Positions 18,231-27,311 of a stretch of DNA of 64,000 nucleotides are shown here, in pieces. This stretch comes from Phycicoccus jejuensis (GTDB lineage Bacteria; Actinomycetota; Actinomycetes; Actinomycetales; Dermatophilaceae): NCBI RefSeq assembly GCF_000720925.1, contig NZ_JOEE01000003.1, forward strand, positions 62,001 through 126,000, given 5' to 3'. Position numbers and translations under genes: made by a program. The notes beneath the pieces are model-generated. The model did not search any database. It saw only the letters and a list, made by a program, of their open reading frames with translations, and had not been told where the DNA came from. The number at the start of each line of letters is the position of its first letter. The stretch's first letter is position 1.

Positions 18231-18701
18231 ATGACCGTCATCTCCCGACCCCGAACCCTGACCACCCCCCTCGAGGCCGCCCGCCGGCTCGCCACCGATC
18301 CCGCCCTGTGGCGGCCCGCCGTCGACTTCGACCCCGCGCGCCGCTACTACCGGCGCCTGCTCGCGACCGAGGGGCACGAGGCCTGGCTGCTCACGTGGCT
18401 CCCGGGTCAGCACACCGAGTGGCACGACCACGGCGGCAGCGCGGGCGCCTTCGTCGTCCTCCAGGGCGCGCTCGTCGAACGGACCGCCGCGCACGGGCTC
18501 GTGCGCGGGCTGCGGCGCGTCCACCGGCGCGGCGACGCGCACGGGTTCGGGGCGCAGTACGTCCACCGCGTCTCGAACGAGGGCCCTGACCCGGCCGTGT
18601 CGCTGCACGTCTACGCCCCGCGGCTGGCGTCGATGACCGACTACGAGGAGCATGACGGGGTGCTGCAGCCCGTCGTCACCCGCACCGCGGAGGCCTGGTG
18701 A
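18231..18701 (+). CDS. Cysteine dioxygenase (cupin, CDO type)
   Basis: 156 residues. The iron ligands of CDO are visible: H65 and H67 in EWHDHGGSAG and H112 in VHRVSNEG, with the conserved tyrosine in HVYAPRL (Y128). It oxidises cysteine to cysteine sulfinate with O2. Start ATG has AAGGAT upstream. The stop overlaps the GTG of a rhodanese gene, so the operon probably handles excess cysteine and its sulfur. It is preceded by a candidate Cys leader peptide. Confidence 0.93.
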   Translation: MTVISRPRTLTTPLEAARRLATDPALWRPAVDFDPARRYYRRLLATEGHEAWLLTWLPGQHTEWHDHGGSAGAFVVLQGALVERTAAHGLVRGLRRVHRRGDAHGFGAQYVHRVSNEGPDPAVSLHVYAPRLASMTDYEEHDGVLQPVVTRTAEAW

Positions 18702-19075
18702 CCAGCCGCGTCGACCTCCTGCTCTCCGCGGCGCGCGACCGCATCGAGCGTCTGACCCCGGCGCAGGCGCACGCCGAGCTCGCCGCCGGCGAGGCGGTGC
18801 TCGTCGACATCCGGCCGGCCGCGCAGCGCGCCGAGGAAGGCGAGCCCGAGGGCGCGCTCGTCGTGGAGCGCAACGTCCTGGAGTGGCGCTTCGACCCGAC
18901 GAACGACGCCGCGCTGCCCATCGCGAGCGACGACCTGCGCGTCGTCGTCATCTGCCAGGAGGGGTACACCTCCTCGCTGGCCGCCGCCGCGCTGCGCGAC
19001 GTGGGGGTGCTGCGGGCCGCCGACGTCGACGGCGGCTTCGCGGCGTGGCGCGCCGCGGGCCTCCCAGAGCGCTGA
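18698..19075 (+). CDS. Single-domain rhodanese-like sulfurtransferase
   Basis: 125 residues. The rhodanese fold ends in DVDGGFAAWRAAGLP, and the active-site loop is CQEGYTSSL with C86 as the persulfide-carrying residue. It is translationally coupled to the cysteine dioxygenase gene, a pairing that is common in actinobacteria. A role in handling sulfane sulfur from cysteine catabolism is inferred from that context. Confidence 0.93.
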   Translation: MTSRVDLLLSAARDRIERLTPAQAHAELAAGEAVLVDIRPAAQRAEEGEPEGALVVERNVLEWRFDPTNDAALPIASDDLRVVVICQEGYTSSLAAAALRDVGVLRAADVDGGFAAWRAAGLPER

Positions 19076-19084
19076 TCCTCCGCA

Positions 19085-19130
19085 GTCGAGTGCGGAAGTG
19101 GTCGCCCGGACAACCACTTCCGCACTCGAC
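19085..19130. terminator. Long hairpin between convergent rhodanese and GNAT genes
   Basis: A perfect 18-bp stem, GTCGAGTGCGGAAGTGGT (19085-19102) with its complement at 19113-19130, and a 10-nt loop. There is no T-tract. Its position 10 bases after the rhodanese stop and 21 bases before the GNAT stop supports a bidirectional terminator or mRNA 3'-end structure. Confidence 0.75.
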
Positions 19131-19150
19131 GCGGGGAAGGGGCGACGGGG

Positions 19151-19720
19151 CTAGGGGCGGACGGCGGCCAGCAGGACCATGTCCCGCCACTCGTCGCCGA
19201 GGCGGTGGTGGTCGCGCAGCAGCCCCTCGCGGACGTAGCCGTCCCGCTCCGCCACCGCGAGGGAGGCGGTGTTCCACGGCTCGACGTACAGCTCGACGCG
19301 GTGCGCCACCTCGACGCTCCACGCGAACGTCGTCAGCGCCCGCAGCGCGTCCGTCGCCAGGCCGCGGCCCCGCCACGACGGCGCGACGGTGTAGCCGGCC
19401 CGGAAGCGCCCGTGCCCGAGGTCGTCGACCCAGAGCCCGGCGGTGCCGACCGCCTCGTCGGTGTCCGCGAGGGCGACGCAGAAGCTGAACCCGCGCCCCT
19501 CCCCGAGGCGCCCGTGCTGCCGCTCGAGGTAGGCGAGGGCATCCGCCTCGTCGGCCCCGGCAGGCAGCGTCGAGATGACCGGCACGTAGGGGTCGGTGGC
19601 GAGGTCGAGCACCATCGGGAGGTCGGCGTCCCGGAACCCTCGCAACCGGACCCGTCCGGCGGCCGGTGGGACCACGGGCCACGTCAGCACGGAGTGCGGG
19701 CCGTCGTCGGCGCCGTCCAC
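19151..19720 (-). CDS. GNAT family N-acetyltransferase (RimJ/RimL-like)
   Basis: 189 residues from GTG 19720, which has GGGGAG about 5 bases upstream; GTG 19750 and GTG 19690 are alternatives. The acetyl-CoA binding loop is seen in YTVAPSWRGRGLATDAL, and the C-terminal VEPWNTASLAVAERDGYVRE is typical of the RimJ/L branch. The acceptor is unknown. The longer start would lie inside the repeat element at 19742-19816, which argues against it. Confidence 0.87.
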   Translation of the reverse strand: MDGADDGPHSVLTWPVVPPAAGRVRLRGFRDADLPMVLDLATDPYVPVISTLPAGADEADALAYLERQHGRLGEGRGFSFCVALADTDEAVGTAGLWVDDLGHGRFRAGYTVAPSWRGRGLATDALRALTTFAWSVEVAHRVELYVEPWNTASLAVAERDGYVREGLLRDHHRLGDEWRDMVLLAAVRP

Positions 19721-19741
19721 GCCGCTCTCCCCGGGTCCGCC

Positions 19742-19816
19742 GCGCTTCACCCGGGAACGGTTCCCGAGTGGAGCGCGGCCGTATCGGGTGACCCGATACG
19801 CGTGGGACCCGTGGGG
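19742..19816. repeat. 75-bp bipartite palindrome element, copy 2 (downstream of ileS)
   Basis: This has the same length and layout as 10774-10848: a 35-nt palindrome (19742-19776, 17-nt arms around one base, two mispairs) followed by CGTATCGGGT-g-ACCCGATACG (19780-19800) and the same GTGG-rich tail. It lies 19 bases after the ileS stop. Differences between copies fall mostly in stem positions that remain or nearly remain paired, and in the tail. Confidence 0.8.
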
Positions 19817-19835
19817 AAGCGGCCGGCCGGCAGGG

Positions 19836-22800
19836 TCACCGGCGGGTGACCCGCACGTGCGCCGTGTGGCCGTCGCCGACCGTGACGACCACGACCCGCT
19901 CGCCGTCGGGCGAGTCGAGCGCGTCGACCCGCTCGGCCAGCGTCTCGCCCGCGACGAGCGCGCCGTGGGCCTCGACCGCGGCGTCGACCTCGGGGTCGCC
20001 CGACACCTCGAGGAGGATGCGGTCCGACACCTCGAGCCCGGCGTCCTTGCGAGCCTGCTGCACGGCGCGCACGAGGTCGCGCGCGATGCCCTCGCGGGCG
20101 AGCTCGGGCGTCACCTCGGTGTCGAGGACGACGAAGCCGCCGCCGGGCAGCATCGCCGTCGCCAGCGAGCCGCCGGCGCCGCCCTCGACGACCGTCTCGA
20201 GCGTGTACTCGCCCTCGACGAGCGCCAGCCCGCCGGAGGTGACGGTGCCGTCGTCGGCGACCGACCAGTCGCCGGACTTCGAGCCCTTGATGGCGGTCTG
20301 CACGTCGCGGCCGAGGCGCGGTCCGGCCGCGCGCGCGTTGACCGTGAGGCGCTGCGAGATGCCGAAGTCGGACTCGTGCGCCTCGGCCACGTCGAGGACC
20401 GTCACGCCCTTGACGTTCAGCTCGTCCCGGACGATGGCCGTGAACGGCGCGAAGCCCTCCGGGTCGGCCGTCACGACGGTCAGCTCGCGCAGCGGCAGGC
20501 GGACGCGCAGGCCCTCGGCCTTGCGCAGCGACGAGCCGGTCGAGCAGACCGCGCGCACCTGGTCCATCGCGGCGACGAGCGCGTCGTCGGCCGGCAGGTC
20601 GGCCGCGGCGGGCCAGTCGGCGAGGTGCACCGAGCGGCCGCCGGTCAGCCCGCGCCAGACCTCCTCGGTGACGAGCGGCAGGAGCGGCGCCGCCACGCGG
20701 GTGAGGACCTCGAGCGCCGTGTAGAGCGTGTCGAACGCCTGCTCCGCGGCTGCGGAGTCGCCGGACCCGGTGTCCCAGAACCGCTCTCGCGACCGCCGGA
20801 TGTACCAGTTGGTCAGCACGTCGACGAACTGCCGGACCGACTCGCTCGCGCCGGGGACGTCGGAGGCGTCCATCTGCGCCTCCACGGTGCCGACGAGGTC
20901 GTGCAGCTTGGCGAGCAGGTAGCGGTCGAGCGGGTCCGTGGACGCCGTCGACCAACGCGCCTCGTACCCCACGCCGCCGTTCGCCGCGTTGGCGTAGAGC
21001 GAGAAGAAGTACCAGACGTTCCAGAGCGGGAGAATGACCTGCCGGACGCCCTCGCGGATGCCCTCCTCGGTGACGACGAGGTTGCCGCCGCGCAGGATCG
21101 GGCTCGACATGAGGAACCAGCGCATCGCGTCGGCGCCGTCGCGGTCGAAGACCTCGCGCACGTCCGGGTAGTTGCGCAGCGACTTGCTCATCTTCTGGCC
21201 GTCGTTGCCGAGGACGATGCCGTGGCTGATGCACGAGCGGAACGCCGGCCGGTCGAACAGCGCCGTCGCGAGGACGTGCAGCGTGTAGAACCAGCCGCGC
21301 GTCTGCCCGATGTACTCGACGATGAAGTCGGCCGGGAAGTGCGCGTCCTCGGTCTCGGTGCCCGCGAACCAGTCCGCGTTCTCGAACGGGTAGTGCACCT
21401 GCGCGTACGACATCGAGCCGGAGTCGAACCAGACGTCGAGGACGTCCTCGACGCGGCGCATCGTCGAGCGGCCCGTCGGGTCGTCGGGGTTGGGCCGGGT
21501 CAGCTCGTCGACGAACGGGCGGTGCAGGTCGGGGTTGCCGTCGCGGTCACGCGGGAGGTCGCCGAAGTCGCGCTCGAGCTCCTCGAACGAGCCGTAGACG
21601 TCGATCCGCGGGTACGCCGGGTCGTCCGACTTCCAGACCGGGACCGGGCTGCCCCAGAACCGGTTCCGCGTGATGGACCAGTCGCGCGCGTTCTCGAGCC
21701 ACTTGCCGAACTGGCCGTCCTTGACGTGCTCGGGGGTCCAGGTGATCTGCTGGTTGAGCTCGACCATCCGCTCCTTGACAGCGGTGACCTCGACGAACCA
21801 CGACTCCACGCCCTTGTAGATGAGGGGCTCGCGGCAGCGCCAGCAGTGCGGGTAGCTGTGGTCGTAGGACTCGCGGCGCAGCAGCACCGTGCCGGGCGAG
21901 ACCGCACCGGTCGCGCCCTCGCCGCGGGTCGCGGCCTTGAGGTGGTCGATGACGAGCGCGTTCGCGTCGAAGACCTGGATGCCCTCGTAGTCGGTGACCG
22001 GCGCGGTGAAGCGGCCGTCCTTGCCGACCGGCATGACCGCCTCGATGCCCTCGCGGTCGGTCACCTCCTTGTCGACCTCACCGAAGGCGCCGGCGGTGTG
22101 GACGACGCCGGTGCCGTCGGTGGTCGTCACGGCGTCGTCGGCCGCGACGATGCGGAAGGCGTTGGCGTGGCCGGCGTAGTAGCTGAACGGCGGGGTGTAC
22201 GTACGGCCCACGAGGTCGGCACCCTGGTAGCGGCCGACGACGGTGAACTCGCCCTCGGCGGAGGCGAGCTCGCGCTTGTACGCCTCCAGCCGCGCCTCGG
22301 CGAGGACGTAGCGGGACGTGCGGTCGGTGCCGGGGACGGGCGCCTCGACGACCACGTACTCGATGTCGGAGCCGACCATCGCCGCGAGGTTGCTCGGCAG
22401 CGTCCACGGCGTCGTCGTCCAGACGAGCAGGTGCGCGCCGTCGAGGACCGGGTCGGCGCCGGTGTCGTCGAGGAGGTAGCCGACGGTGACCGACGGGTCC
22501 TGCCGGTTCTGGTAGACCTCGTCGTCCATCCGCAGCTCGTGGTTGGACAGCGGCGTCTCGTCGTTCCAGCAGTACGGCAGGACGCGGAAGCCCTCGTAGA
22601 CGTAGCCCTTGTCGTACAGGGACTTGAAGGCCCAGATGACCGACTCCATGTAGTCGGCGTTCATCGTGCGGTAGTCGTGGTCGAAGTCGACCCAGCGCGC
22701 CTGACGGGTCACGTAGTCGCGCCACTCGCCGGTGTACTTCATGACCGACTCGCGGCAGGCCGCGTTGAACTTCTCGATGCCCAGCTCGAGGATCTCGTCG

Positions 22801-23168
22801 GTCGTCTTGATGCCGTTGAGGCGCATCGCCTCGAGCTCGGCCGGGAGGCCGTGGGTGTCCCAGCCGAAGCGCCGCTCGACGCGCTTGCCCTTCATCGTCT
22901 GGTAGCGCGGGACGACGTCCTTGACGTAGCCGGTCAGGAGGTGGCCGTAGTGCGGGAGGCCGTTGGCGAAGGGCGGGCCGTCGTAGAAGACGAACTCGTT
23001 CTCGCCGCGCTCCCCCGCGTCGCGCTGCTCGACCGAGGCCCGGAAGGTGTCGTCGGCCGCCCAGTGCGCGAGCACCGCCTCCTCGACCTCCGGGAGGCGC
23101 GGGCTGGCGGGGACGCCGAAGGCCGCACCGGTGTGGTCGCCGGTGGTGGACACCTTGGGGTAGGTCAT
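19836..23168 (-). CDS. ileS: Isoleucyl-tRNA synthetase
   Basis: 1110 residues, the length of the large actinobacterial/eukaryotic-type IleRS. HIGH-class motif HYGH is at 73-76 and KMSKS at 659-663. An editing domain lies between them, and there is a long C-terminal anticodon-binding region. It charges tRNA-Ile and edits valine. The ATG at 23168 has GGAG upstream and follows a T-box leader (23175-23380). Its 3' end is followed by the 75-bp palindrome element. Confidence 0.97.
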   Translation of the reverse strand: MTYPKVSTTGDHTGAAFGVPASPRLPEVEEAVLAHWAADDTFRASVEQRDAGERGENEFVFYDGPPFANGLPHYGHLLTGYVKDVVPRYQTMKGKRVERRFGWDTHGLPAELEAMRLNGIKTTDEILELGIEKFNAACRESVMKYTGEWRDYVTRQARWVDFDHDYRTMNADYMESVIWAFKSLYDKGYVYEGFRVLPYCWNDETPLSNHELRMDDEVYQNRQDPSVTVGYLLDDTGADPVLDGAHLLVWTTTPWTLPSNLAAMVGSDIEYVVVEAPVPGTDRTSRYVLAEARLEAYKRELASAEGEFTVVGRYQGADLVGRTYTPPFSYYAGHANAFRIVAADDAVTTTDGTGVVHTAGAFGEVDKEVTDREGIEAVMPVGKDGRFTAPVTDYEGIQVFDANALVIDHLKAATRGEGATGAVSPGTVLLRRESYDHSYPHCWRCREPLIYKGVESWFVEVTAVKERMVELNQQITWTPEHVKDGQFGKWLENARDWSITRNRFWGSPVPVWKSDDPAYPRIDVYGSFEELERDFGDLPRDRDGNPDLHRPFVDELTRPNPDDPTGRSTMRRVEDVLDVWFDSGSMSYAQVHYPFENADWFAGTETEDAHFPADFIVEYIGQTRGWFYTLHVLATALFDRPAFRSCISHGIVLGNDGQKMSKSLRNYPDVREVFDRDGADAMRWFLMSSPILRGGNLVVTEEGIREGVRQVILPLWNVWYFFSLYANAANGGVGYEARWSTASTDPLDRYLLAKLHDLVGTVEAQMDASDVPGASESVRQFVDVLTNWYIRRSRERFWDTGSGDSAAAEQAFDTLYTALEVLTRVAAPLLPLVTEEVWRGLTGGRSVHLADWPAAADLPADDALVAAMDQVRAVCSTGSSLRKAEGLRVRLPLRELTVVTADPEGFAPFTAIVRDELNVKGVTVLDVAEAHESDFGISQRLTVNARAAGPRLGRDVQTAIKGSKSGDWSVADDGTVTSGGLALVEGEYTLETVVEGGAGGSLATAMLPGGGFVVLDTEVTPELAREGIARDLVRAVQQARKDAGLEVSDRILLEVSGDPEVDAAVEAHGALVAGETLAERVDALDSPDGERVVVVTVGDGHTAHVRVTRR

Positions 23169-23174
23169 CGGGGC

Positions 23175-23380
23175 TGCTCCTGCGGGTCGTCGACTCGTGG
23201 GGTCGAGGACGACGGCTCCGGCTGCTGACCGGGCACCACCGCGGTACCACCTCGCTTGCCGCCCCGGAGGGCGACCGCTCTTGCACCAGGTCGTGACGTG
23301 ACCCCGACGTCCGGGTCTAGTGAGGACTCGCGTCCCGTTCTTCCGGAGGCTTACCGCTGATGACGGCTCGAGCGCCTGTG
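23175..23380 (-). promoter_or_regulatory. T-box leader of ileS, actinobacterial short-stem type
   Basis: The minus strand holds the T-box core GGTGGTACCGCGG at 23251-23239. Its UGGU can pair with the ACCA end of uncharged tRNA-Ile. A stem-rich region with GGAAGAACGG lies upstream, and an ATC that could be the isoleucine specifier is at 23361-23359. A -10-like TATCAT (23392-23387) would start the RNA near 23380. There is no obvious terminator before the ileS GGAG site, so control is probably of translation, as in other actinobacterial ileS T-boxes. Confidence 0.88.
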
Positions 23381-23445
23381 GGCCCGATGATACCGGGGCC
23401 GGGTGCGTGGTACCCACCGACGTCCCGTGGGGGTAGGCTCACCGC

Positions 23446-23653
23446 GTCGCACGTGAGCGCGACACCACACGCACCCGCCTGGGGGAAGCCGGTCGAAGTC
23501 CGGCACTGTCCCGCAGCCGTAGGTCACCCGCGAGGGTGGCGAGTCGGAATGCCCGGCGGGCGCGAGCGGCTCCATCACACCCGTCGAGGAATGCGGGACG
23601 GAGCCCGGTTGCCGGGGTGTCCCGGTGGGTCGGGCGTTCGTCACGAACCGCTC
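23446..23653 (+). promoter_or_regulatory. Cobalamin riboswitch controlling the B12 capture/ECF operon
   Basis: The conserved B12-box core is present: GGGGGAAGCCGGTCGAAGTC, then CCGGCACTGTCCCGCAGCCG (about 23481-23520), followed by GAGTCGGAATGCCCGG. A -10-like TAGGCT is at 23434-23439. GAGCGG (23564-23569) can pair with CCGCTC (23648-23653), which touches the AGGAAGG ribosome site of the next gene, so a translational switch is plausible. It sits back to back with the ileS T-box. Confidence 0.93.
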
Positions 23654-23664
23654 AGGAAGGCCCC

Positions 23665-25293
23665 ATGTCCCCCACCACGCTCCGTCCCGGCGCCCGCGCG
23701 CTCGGGGCCCTGCTGCTCTCCGCAGCGCTCGTCGGCGCGCCCGCCGTGGCGCACGCCGACGACGCGTCGCCCTCCCCGTCCGCCACCGCCACGAGCTCGC
23801 CGTCGGCGACCACGACGCCGGACGCCTCCGCGTCGCCGAGTCCCTCGGAGACCGCCGAGCCGAGCCCCTCGGCCACCGCGACCGCCGAGCCGAGCCCGTC
23901 GGCCACGACGCCCGCCTCGCCGAAGCCCTCGGCCTCCCCCACCGACGAGGCCCCGACCGGTCTCGTCCCCGGTGGAGACGCCCGCCGCTACGGCGTCGCG
24001 GCCGCTCAGGGTCCCGCCACCTCCACGAACCCCGTGCTCGTCGGCGCCAACTACCTCGAGGAGCAGCTGCGCGACGGCGGGCACCACTTCTCCGTCGACG
24101 TGGCCGGGACGCTGTACGCCGACTACGGCGTGACCGCCGACGCGGTGCTCGCCCTCGCGGCCGCCGGCACCGGCCAGGACGAGGCGACCCTGGCGACCCA
24201 GTACCTCGCCGACAACGTCAAGAACTACGCCAGCTACGACGACGGCGACCCGACGACCGTCGACGACGTCTACGCCGGCTCGGTCGCCAAGCTGCTCAAC
24301 GTCGCGGTCGCCCAGGGCGTCGACCCGACCGCCTTCGGCGGCTGGGACCTCGTTGACACGCTCGAGGGCCTGGAGAACGCCCAGGGCCGCTTCGCCGACC
24401 AGTCGCCGTGGGGTGACTACTCGAACGTCTTCGGGCAGTCCTTCGCGCTGATCGGCCTGCACCGTGCGGGCGCCACCGTCAGCGCCGACGCGCGCGCCTA
24501 CCTTCTCGCGCAGCAGTGCCCGGGTGGCGGGTTCGCCCTCGACATGACCGACGCCGGGTGCACCGACGCCGCGAACGCCGACCCCGACGCGACGGCGATG
24601 GCCGTCCAGGCCCTCGTGGCGGTCGGTGGCGCGTCCTCGGCCGTGTCCGACGCCCTGGACTACCTCGCCGGCCGCCAGAACGCCGACGGCGCCGTCGGCG
24701 GTGCCGGCCCGACCGCCGCGGTCAACGCCAACAGCACCGGGCTCGCCGGCCAGGCCTTCCTCGCCGGGGGCCGCTCCGCGCAGGCCCGTGCCGCCGTCGG
24801 CTACCTGACCGGCCTGCAGTACGGCTGCACCTTCCCCACGGCCCTGCGCGGTGGCATCGCCTACGACCAGGCCGCCTACGACGCGCAGCGCACCGCGGGC
24901 CAGGACGCCACCCCGGGCGACCAGGACCGCCGCTCCACCTCGCAGGCGCTCCTCGCCCTCGCCGGCACCCCGCTCGGCTCGGTGACCGCCCGCGGCGCGG
25001 ACGCCGAGGCCCCGGACCTCGCCTGCGCGTCGGCCTCGCCGACGGCCAGCCCGTCCGGGTCCGCCACCTCCACCTCCGCCCCGACCTCGACGGGTGGCTC
25101 CACGAGCGACCCGACCGGCACCGCGGGCTCCGGTGGCGGTTCGACCACCGACCCGGTCGCGGCGGGGCCGACCGGGTCGCTGGCCCAGACCGGGTCCGAG
25201 CCGCTCACCCCGGTGCTCGTCGGGCTCGTCCTGCTCGTCCTCGGCGGCGTCGCCGTCGCCCTCTCGCGCGGCCGTCGGGGGGCGCACGCCTGA
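23665..25293 (+). CDS. Secreted alpha/alpha-barrel protein resembling the N-terminal domain of intrinsic factor/transcobalamin, with sortase-type tail
   Basis: 542 residues from the ATG behind AGGAAGG. There is a signal peptide (cleavage after AHA, about residue 30), then a Ser/Pro/Thr-rich linker to about residue 95. About 350 residues of helical repeats of the prenyltransferase/terpene-cyclase barrel type follow (for example FGQSFALIGLHRAG, DATAMAVQALVAVGG, NSTGLAGQAFLAGG). Four cysteines could form two disulfides. A second linker leads to LAQTG (506-510), a hydrophobic helix and a basic end: a cell-wall sorting signal of the LAxTG (class E sortase) type. The riboswitch and downstream ECF genes make corrinoid binding the best guess. 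Not a cyclase: no acidic catalytic motif seen. Confidence 0.85.
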   Translation: MSPTTLRPGARALGALLLSAALVGAPAVAHADDASPSPSATATSSPSATTTPDASASPSPSETAEPSPSATATAEPSPSATTPASPKPSASPTDEAPTGLVPGGDARRYGVAAAQGPATSTNPVLVGANYLEEQLRDGGHHFSVDVAGTLYADYGVTADAVLALAAAGTGQDEATLATQYLADNVKNYASYDDGDPTTVDDVYAGSVAKLLNVAVAQGVDPTAFGGWDLVDTLEGLENAQGRFADQSPWGDYSNVFGQSFALIGLHRAGATVSADARAYLLAQQCPGGGFALDMTDAGCTDAANADPDATAMAVQALVAVGGASSAVSDALDYLAGRQNADGAVGGAGPTAAVNANSTGLAGQAFLAGGRSAQARAAVGYLTGLQYGCTFPTALRGGIAYDQAAYDAQRTAGQDATPGDQDRRSTSQALLALAGTPLGSVTARGADAEAPDLACASASPTASPSGSATSTSAPTSTGGSTSDPTGTAGSGGGSTTDPVAAGPTGSLAQTGSEPLTPVLVGLVLLVLGGVAVALSRGRRGAHA

Positions 25294-26168
25294 TGCGTCG
25301 CCTCCTCGCCCGCCTCCTCGCGGTCACCGCCGCGGCGTCCCTGGCCACCGCCGGGGTCGTCGCGGCGGCGGCCCCGGCGTCGGCCGCCGCGTGCTCCGGC
25401 ACGACCGGTGTCACCGTCGTCGTCGACTTCGGCTCCTCGACGACCGTGGCCTGCGCCCCGGGGGACCCGACGAGCGGCCTCGACGCCCTCGCCAAGGCCG
25501 GCTTCTCCGTCACCCAGGTCCAGCGGCAGCCGGGCTTCGTCTGCCGGATCAACGGCGCCCCGAGCTCGGCCGGGTGCGTCAACACCCCGCCCGCCTCGGC
25601 GTACTGGGCGTACTTCCACGCCTCGCGCGGGGGCTCGTGGAGCTACAGCAGCCTCGGCGCGGGCTCCTACGACCCGAAGCCGGGCAGCGTCGAGGGCTGG
25701 AAGTTCGGCTCCGGCGGCGCCCCCGGCACGGCCCCGCCCGCGAAGACGGCGACGTCGACCCCGAAGCCGACCTCCACGCCGAAGAAGACCAGCAAGCCCA
25801 CCTCCACCCCGCGGAAGACCACGAGCGCGCCGCGCACGACGTCGGGCTCGTCGGCGACCTCGGGCTCCTCGACCACGGAGGGCGCGTCCCCGTCGGCGTC
25901 GTCCTCGACGGCGAAGAAGCCCTCGGCGACGAAGGCCCCCTCGGCGTCGGCGACCCCCACCGGCGCACCGACGACGTCGGCCTCCCCCTCGGCGACCGCG
26001 GCCGCGACCCCCGGCAGCGACCCGTCCGACGCCCCGAGCCTCGCCGCGGCGCCGACCAGCGCCGAGGCCTCCGACGGCGGCGGCCTCGGCACGCTCGCCG
26101 TGGGCGCGGCGCTCGTCCTGCTCGTCGGCGGCGGCGCCGTGTGGGTCTCGCGCCGTCGCGCGTCCTGA
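25293..26168 (+). CDS. Secreted DUF4430-type protein (transcobalamin C-terminal domain-like), membrane-anchored
   Basis: 291 residues; the ATG overlaps the previous stop (TGATG). A signal peptide (to about residue 31) precedes a domain of about 110 residues with four cysteines, TSGLDALAKAGFSVTQVQ, FVCRING and an aromatic stretch ending in SVEGWKF. This matches DUF4430, the family related to the beta domain of cobalamin-binding animal proteins. A Thr/Ser/Pro/Lys-rich spacer (about 145-255) and a C-terminal membrane helix with a basic end follow. With the barrel protein it would supply both halves of a B12 carrier. The assignment is from pattern, not from a search. Confidence 0.82.
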   Translation: MRRLLARLLAVTAAASLATAGVVAAAAPASAAACSGTTGVTVVVDFGSSTTVACAPGDPTSGLDALAKAGFSVTQVQRQPGFVCRINGAPSSAGCVNTPPASAYWAYFHASRGGSWSYSSLGAGSYDPKPGSVEGWKFGSGGAPGTAPPAKTATSTPKPTSTPKKTSKPTSTPRKTTSAPRTTSGSSATSGSSTTEGASPSASSSTAKKPSATKAPSASATPTGAPTTSASPSATAAATPGSDPSDAPSLAAAPTSAEASDGGGLGTLAVGAALVLLVGGGAVWVSRRRAS

Positions 26169-26189
26169 GCCGGCTGGGATGATGCCACG

Positions 26190-27311
26190 GTGACCCGATC
26201 GCTCCCCCGCGCCGTCCACCCGGGCGCCTGGTGGGGATGGGCGATCGGGCTCGCCGTGGCCGTCAGCGCGGTGACCAACCCGCTGCTGCTGCTCCTCGCG
26301 CTCGCCGTCGCGGCCCTCGTGGTCTCGGCCCGCCGTGGGTCCTCGCCGTGGGCCCGGGCCTTCCGGCTCTACCTGTGGCTCGGGCTGGCGATCATCGTCG
26401 TGCGCGTGGTCCTCCACGTCGCCGTGGGGCTGAAGTTCGGCACCCTCCGCGTGCTCCCGCTGCCCGAGGCGACGCTGCCGTCGTGGGCGGCGGGCATCCA
26501 GGTCGGCGGCGACGTCTACCTCGAGGGGCTGCTCGGCGCCGCGACGCTGGGCCTGCGGCTCGCCGTCATCATCGCGTGCATCGGGGCGGCCAACGCCCTC
26601 GCCAACCCCAAGCGCCTGCTGCGCAGCCTGCCCACCGCCCTGCACGAGGTCGGCGCCGCGGTCGTCGTGTCGGTCTCCGTCGCACCGCAGCTCGCGGAGT
26701 CGGTGCAGCGGGTACGGCGCGCCCGCGACCTGCGCGGTGAGACGCGCAAGGGCATCCGGGCCGTCCCCGCCATCGCCCTGCCGGTGCTCGAGGACACCCT
26801 CGAGCGATCCCTGCTGCTGGCCGCCGCGATGGACTCGCGCGGCTACGGCCGCAGCGGCACCGCCGCCCCACGGCAGCGCCTCGTGACGGGAGCGGTCACC
26901 CTCCTCGGGCTGCTGCTCACCGCCGTCGGCCTCTACGGCGTCCTCGACGCCTCGACCCCGACGCTCATGGGCACCCCGTCGCTCGTCGTCGGCCTCGGTC
27001 TCGCGCTGACCGGCCTCTGGCTCGGCGGCCGCCACGTGCGCACCACCACCTACCGACCCGACACCTGGGGCGGCCCCGAGTGGCTGACCGTCGCCTGCGG
27101 CGTCGTGCCTGCTGCCGTGCTCACCGTCGTCGGCCGCACCACCCCGGACGCCCTGGCCATGCCGCTCGAGCCGCTGGGCGTCCCCCCGCTCCCCCTGCTC
27201 GCCGTCGTCGGGCTGCTCGTCGCCGCCCTCCCGGCGTTCCTCACCCCCGAGCCGCCGCGCCCGCCGTCGCGCGTGCCCGAGCGCGGTGCCCGGGAGGTGG
27301 CCGGTGTCTGA
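26190..27311 (+). CDS. ECF transporter transmembrane (T) component, CbiQ family
   Basis: 373 residues from GTG 26190. About eight predicted membrane helices. The cytoplasmic coupling region contains VRRARDLRGE and AMDSRGYGR, the two Ala-Arg-Gly-type coupling motifs by which EcfT touches the ATPases. It lies between the two secreted proteins and the ATPase gene in one operon. The C-terminal 110 residues add two or three further helices compared with a minimal EcfT. Confidence 0.9.
   Translation: MTRSLPRAVHPGAWWGWAIGLAVAVSAVTNPLLLLLALAVAALVVSARRGSSPWARAFRLYLWLGLAIIVVRVVLHVAVGLKFGTLRVLPLPEATLPSWAAGIQVGGDVYLEGLLGAATLGLRLAVIIACIGAANALANPKRLLRSLPTALHEVGAAVVVSVSVAPQLAESVQRVRRARDLRGETRKGIRAVPAIALPVLEDTLERSLLLAAAMDSRGYGRSGTAAPRQRLVTGAVTLLGLLLTAVGLYGVLDASTPTLMGTPSLVVGLGLALTGLWLGGRHVRTTTYRPDTWGGPEWLTVACGVVPAAVLTVVGRTTPDALAMPLEPLGVPPLPLLAVVGLLVAALPAFLTPEPPRPPSRVPERGAREVAGV

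Noticed and set aside
23760..23945. Tandem repeat-like DNA that could suggest a CRISPR array
   Set aside because: It encodes a Ser/Pro/Thr linker in frame. Units are irregular and there are no spacers or cas genes.
23641..25287. A 548-codon minus-strand frame opposite the barrel protein
   Set aside because: It is a Gly/Arg/Val-rich shadow; the + strand frame has a signal peptide, helical repeats, a sorting tail and a riboswitch.
23665..25293. Barrel protein as a squalene/terpene cyclase
   Set aside because: The signal peptide, wall-sorting tail and missing DxDD-type acidic motif argue against a cytosolic or membrane cyclase.
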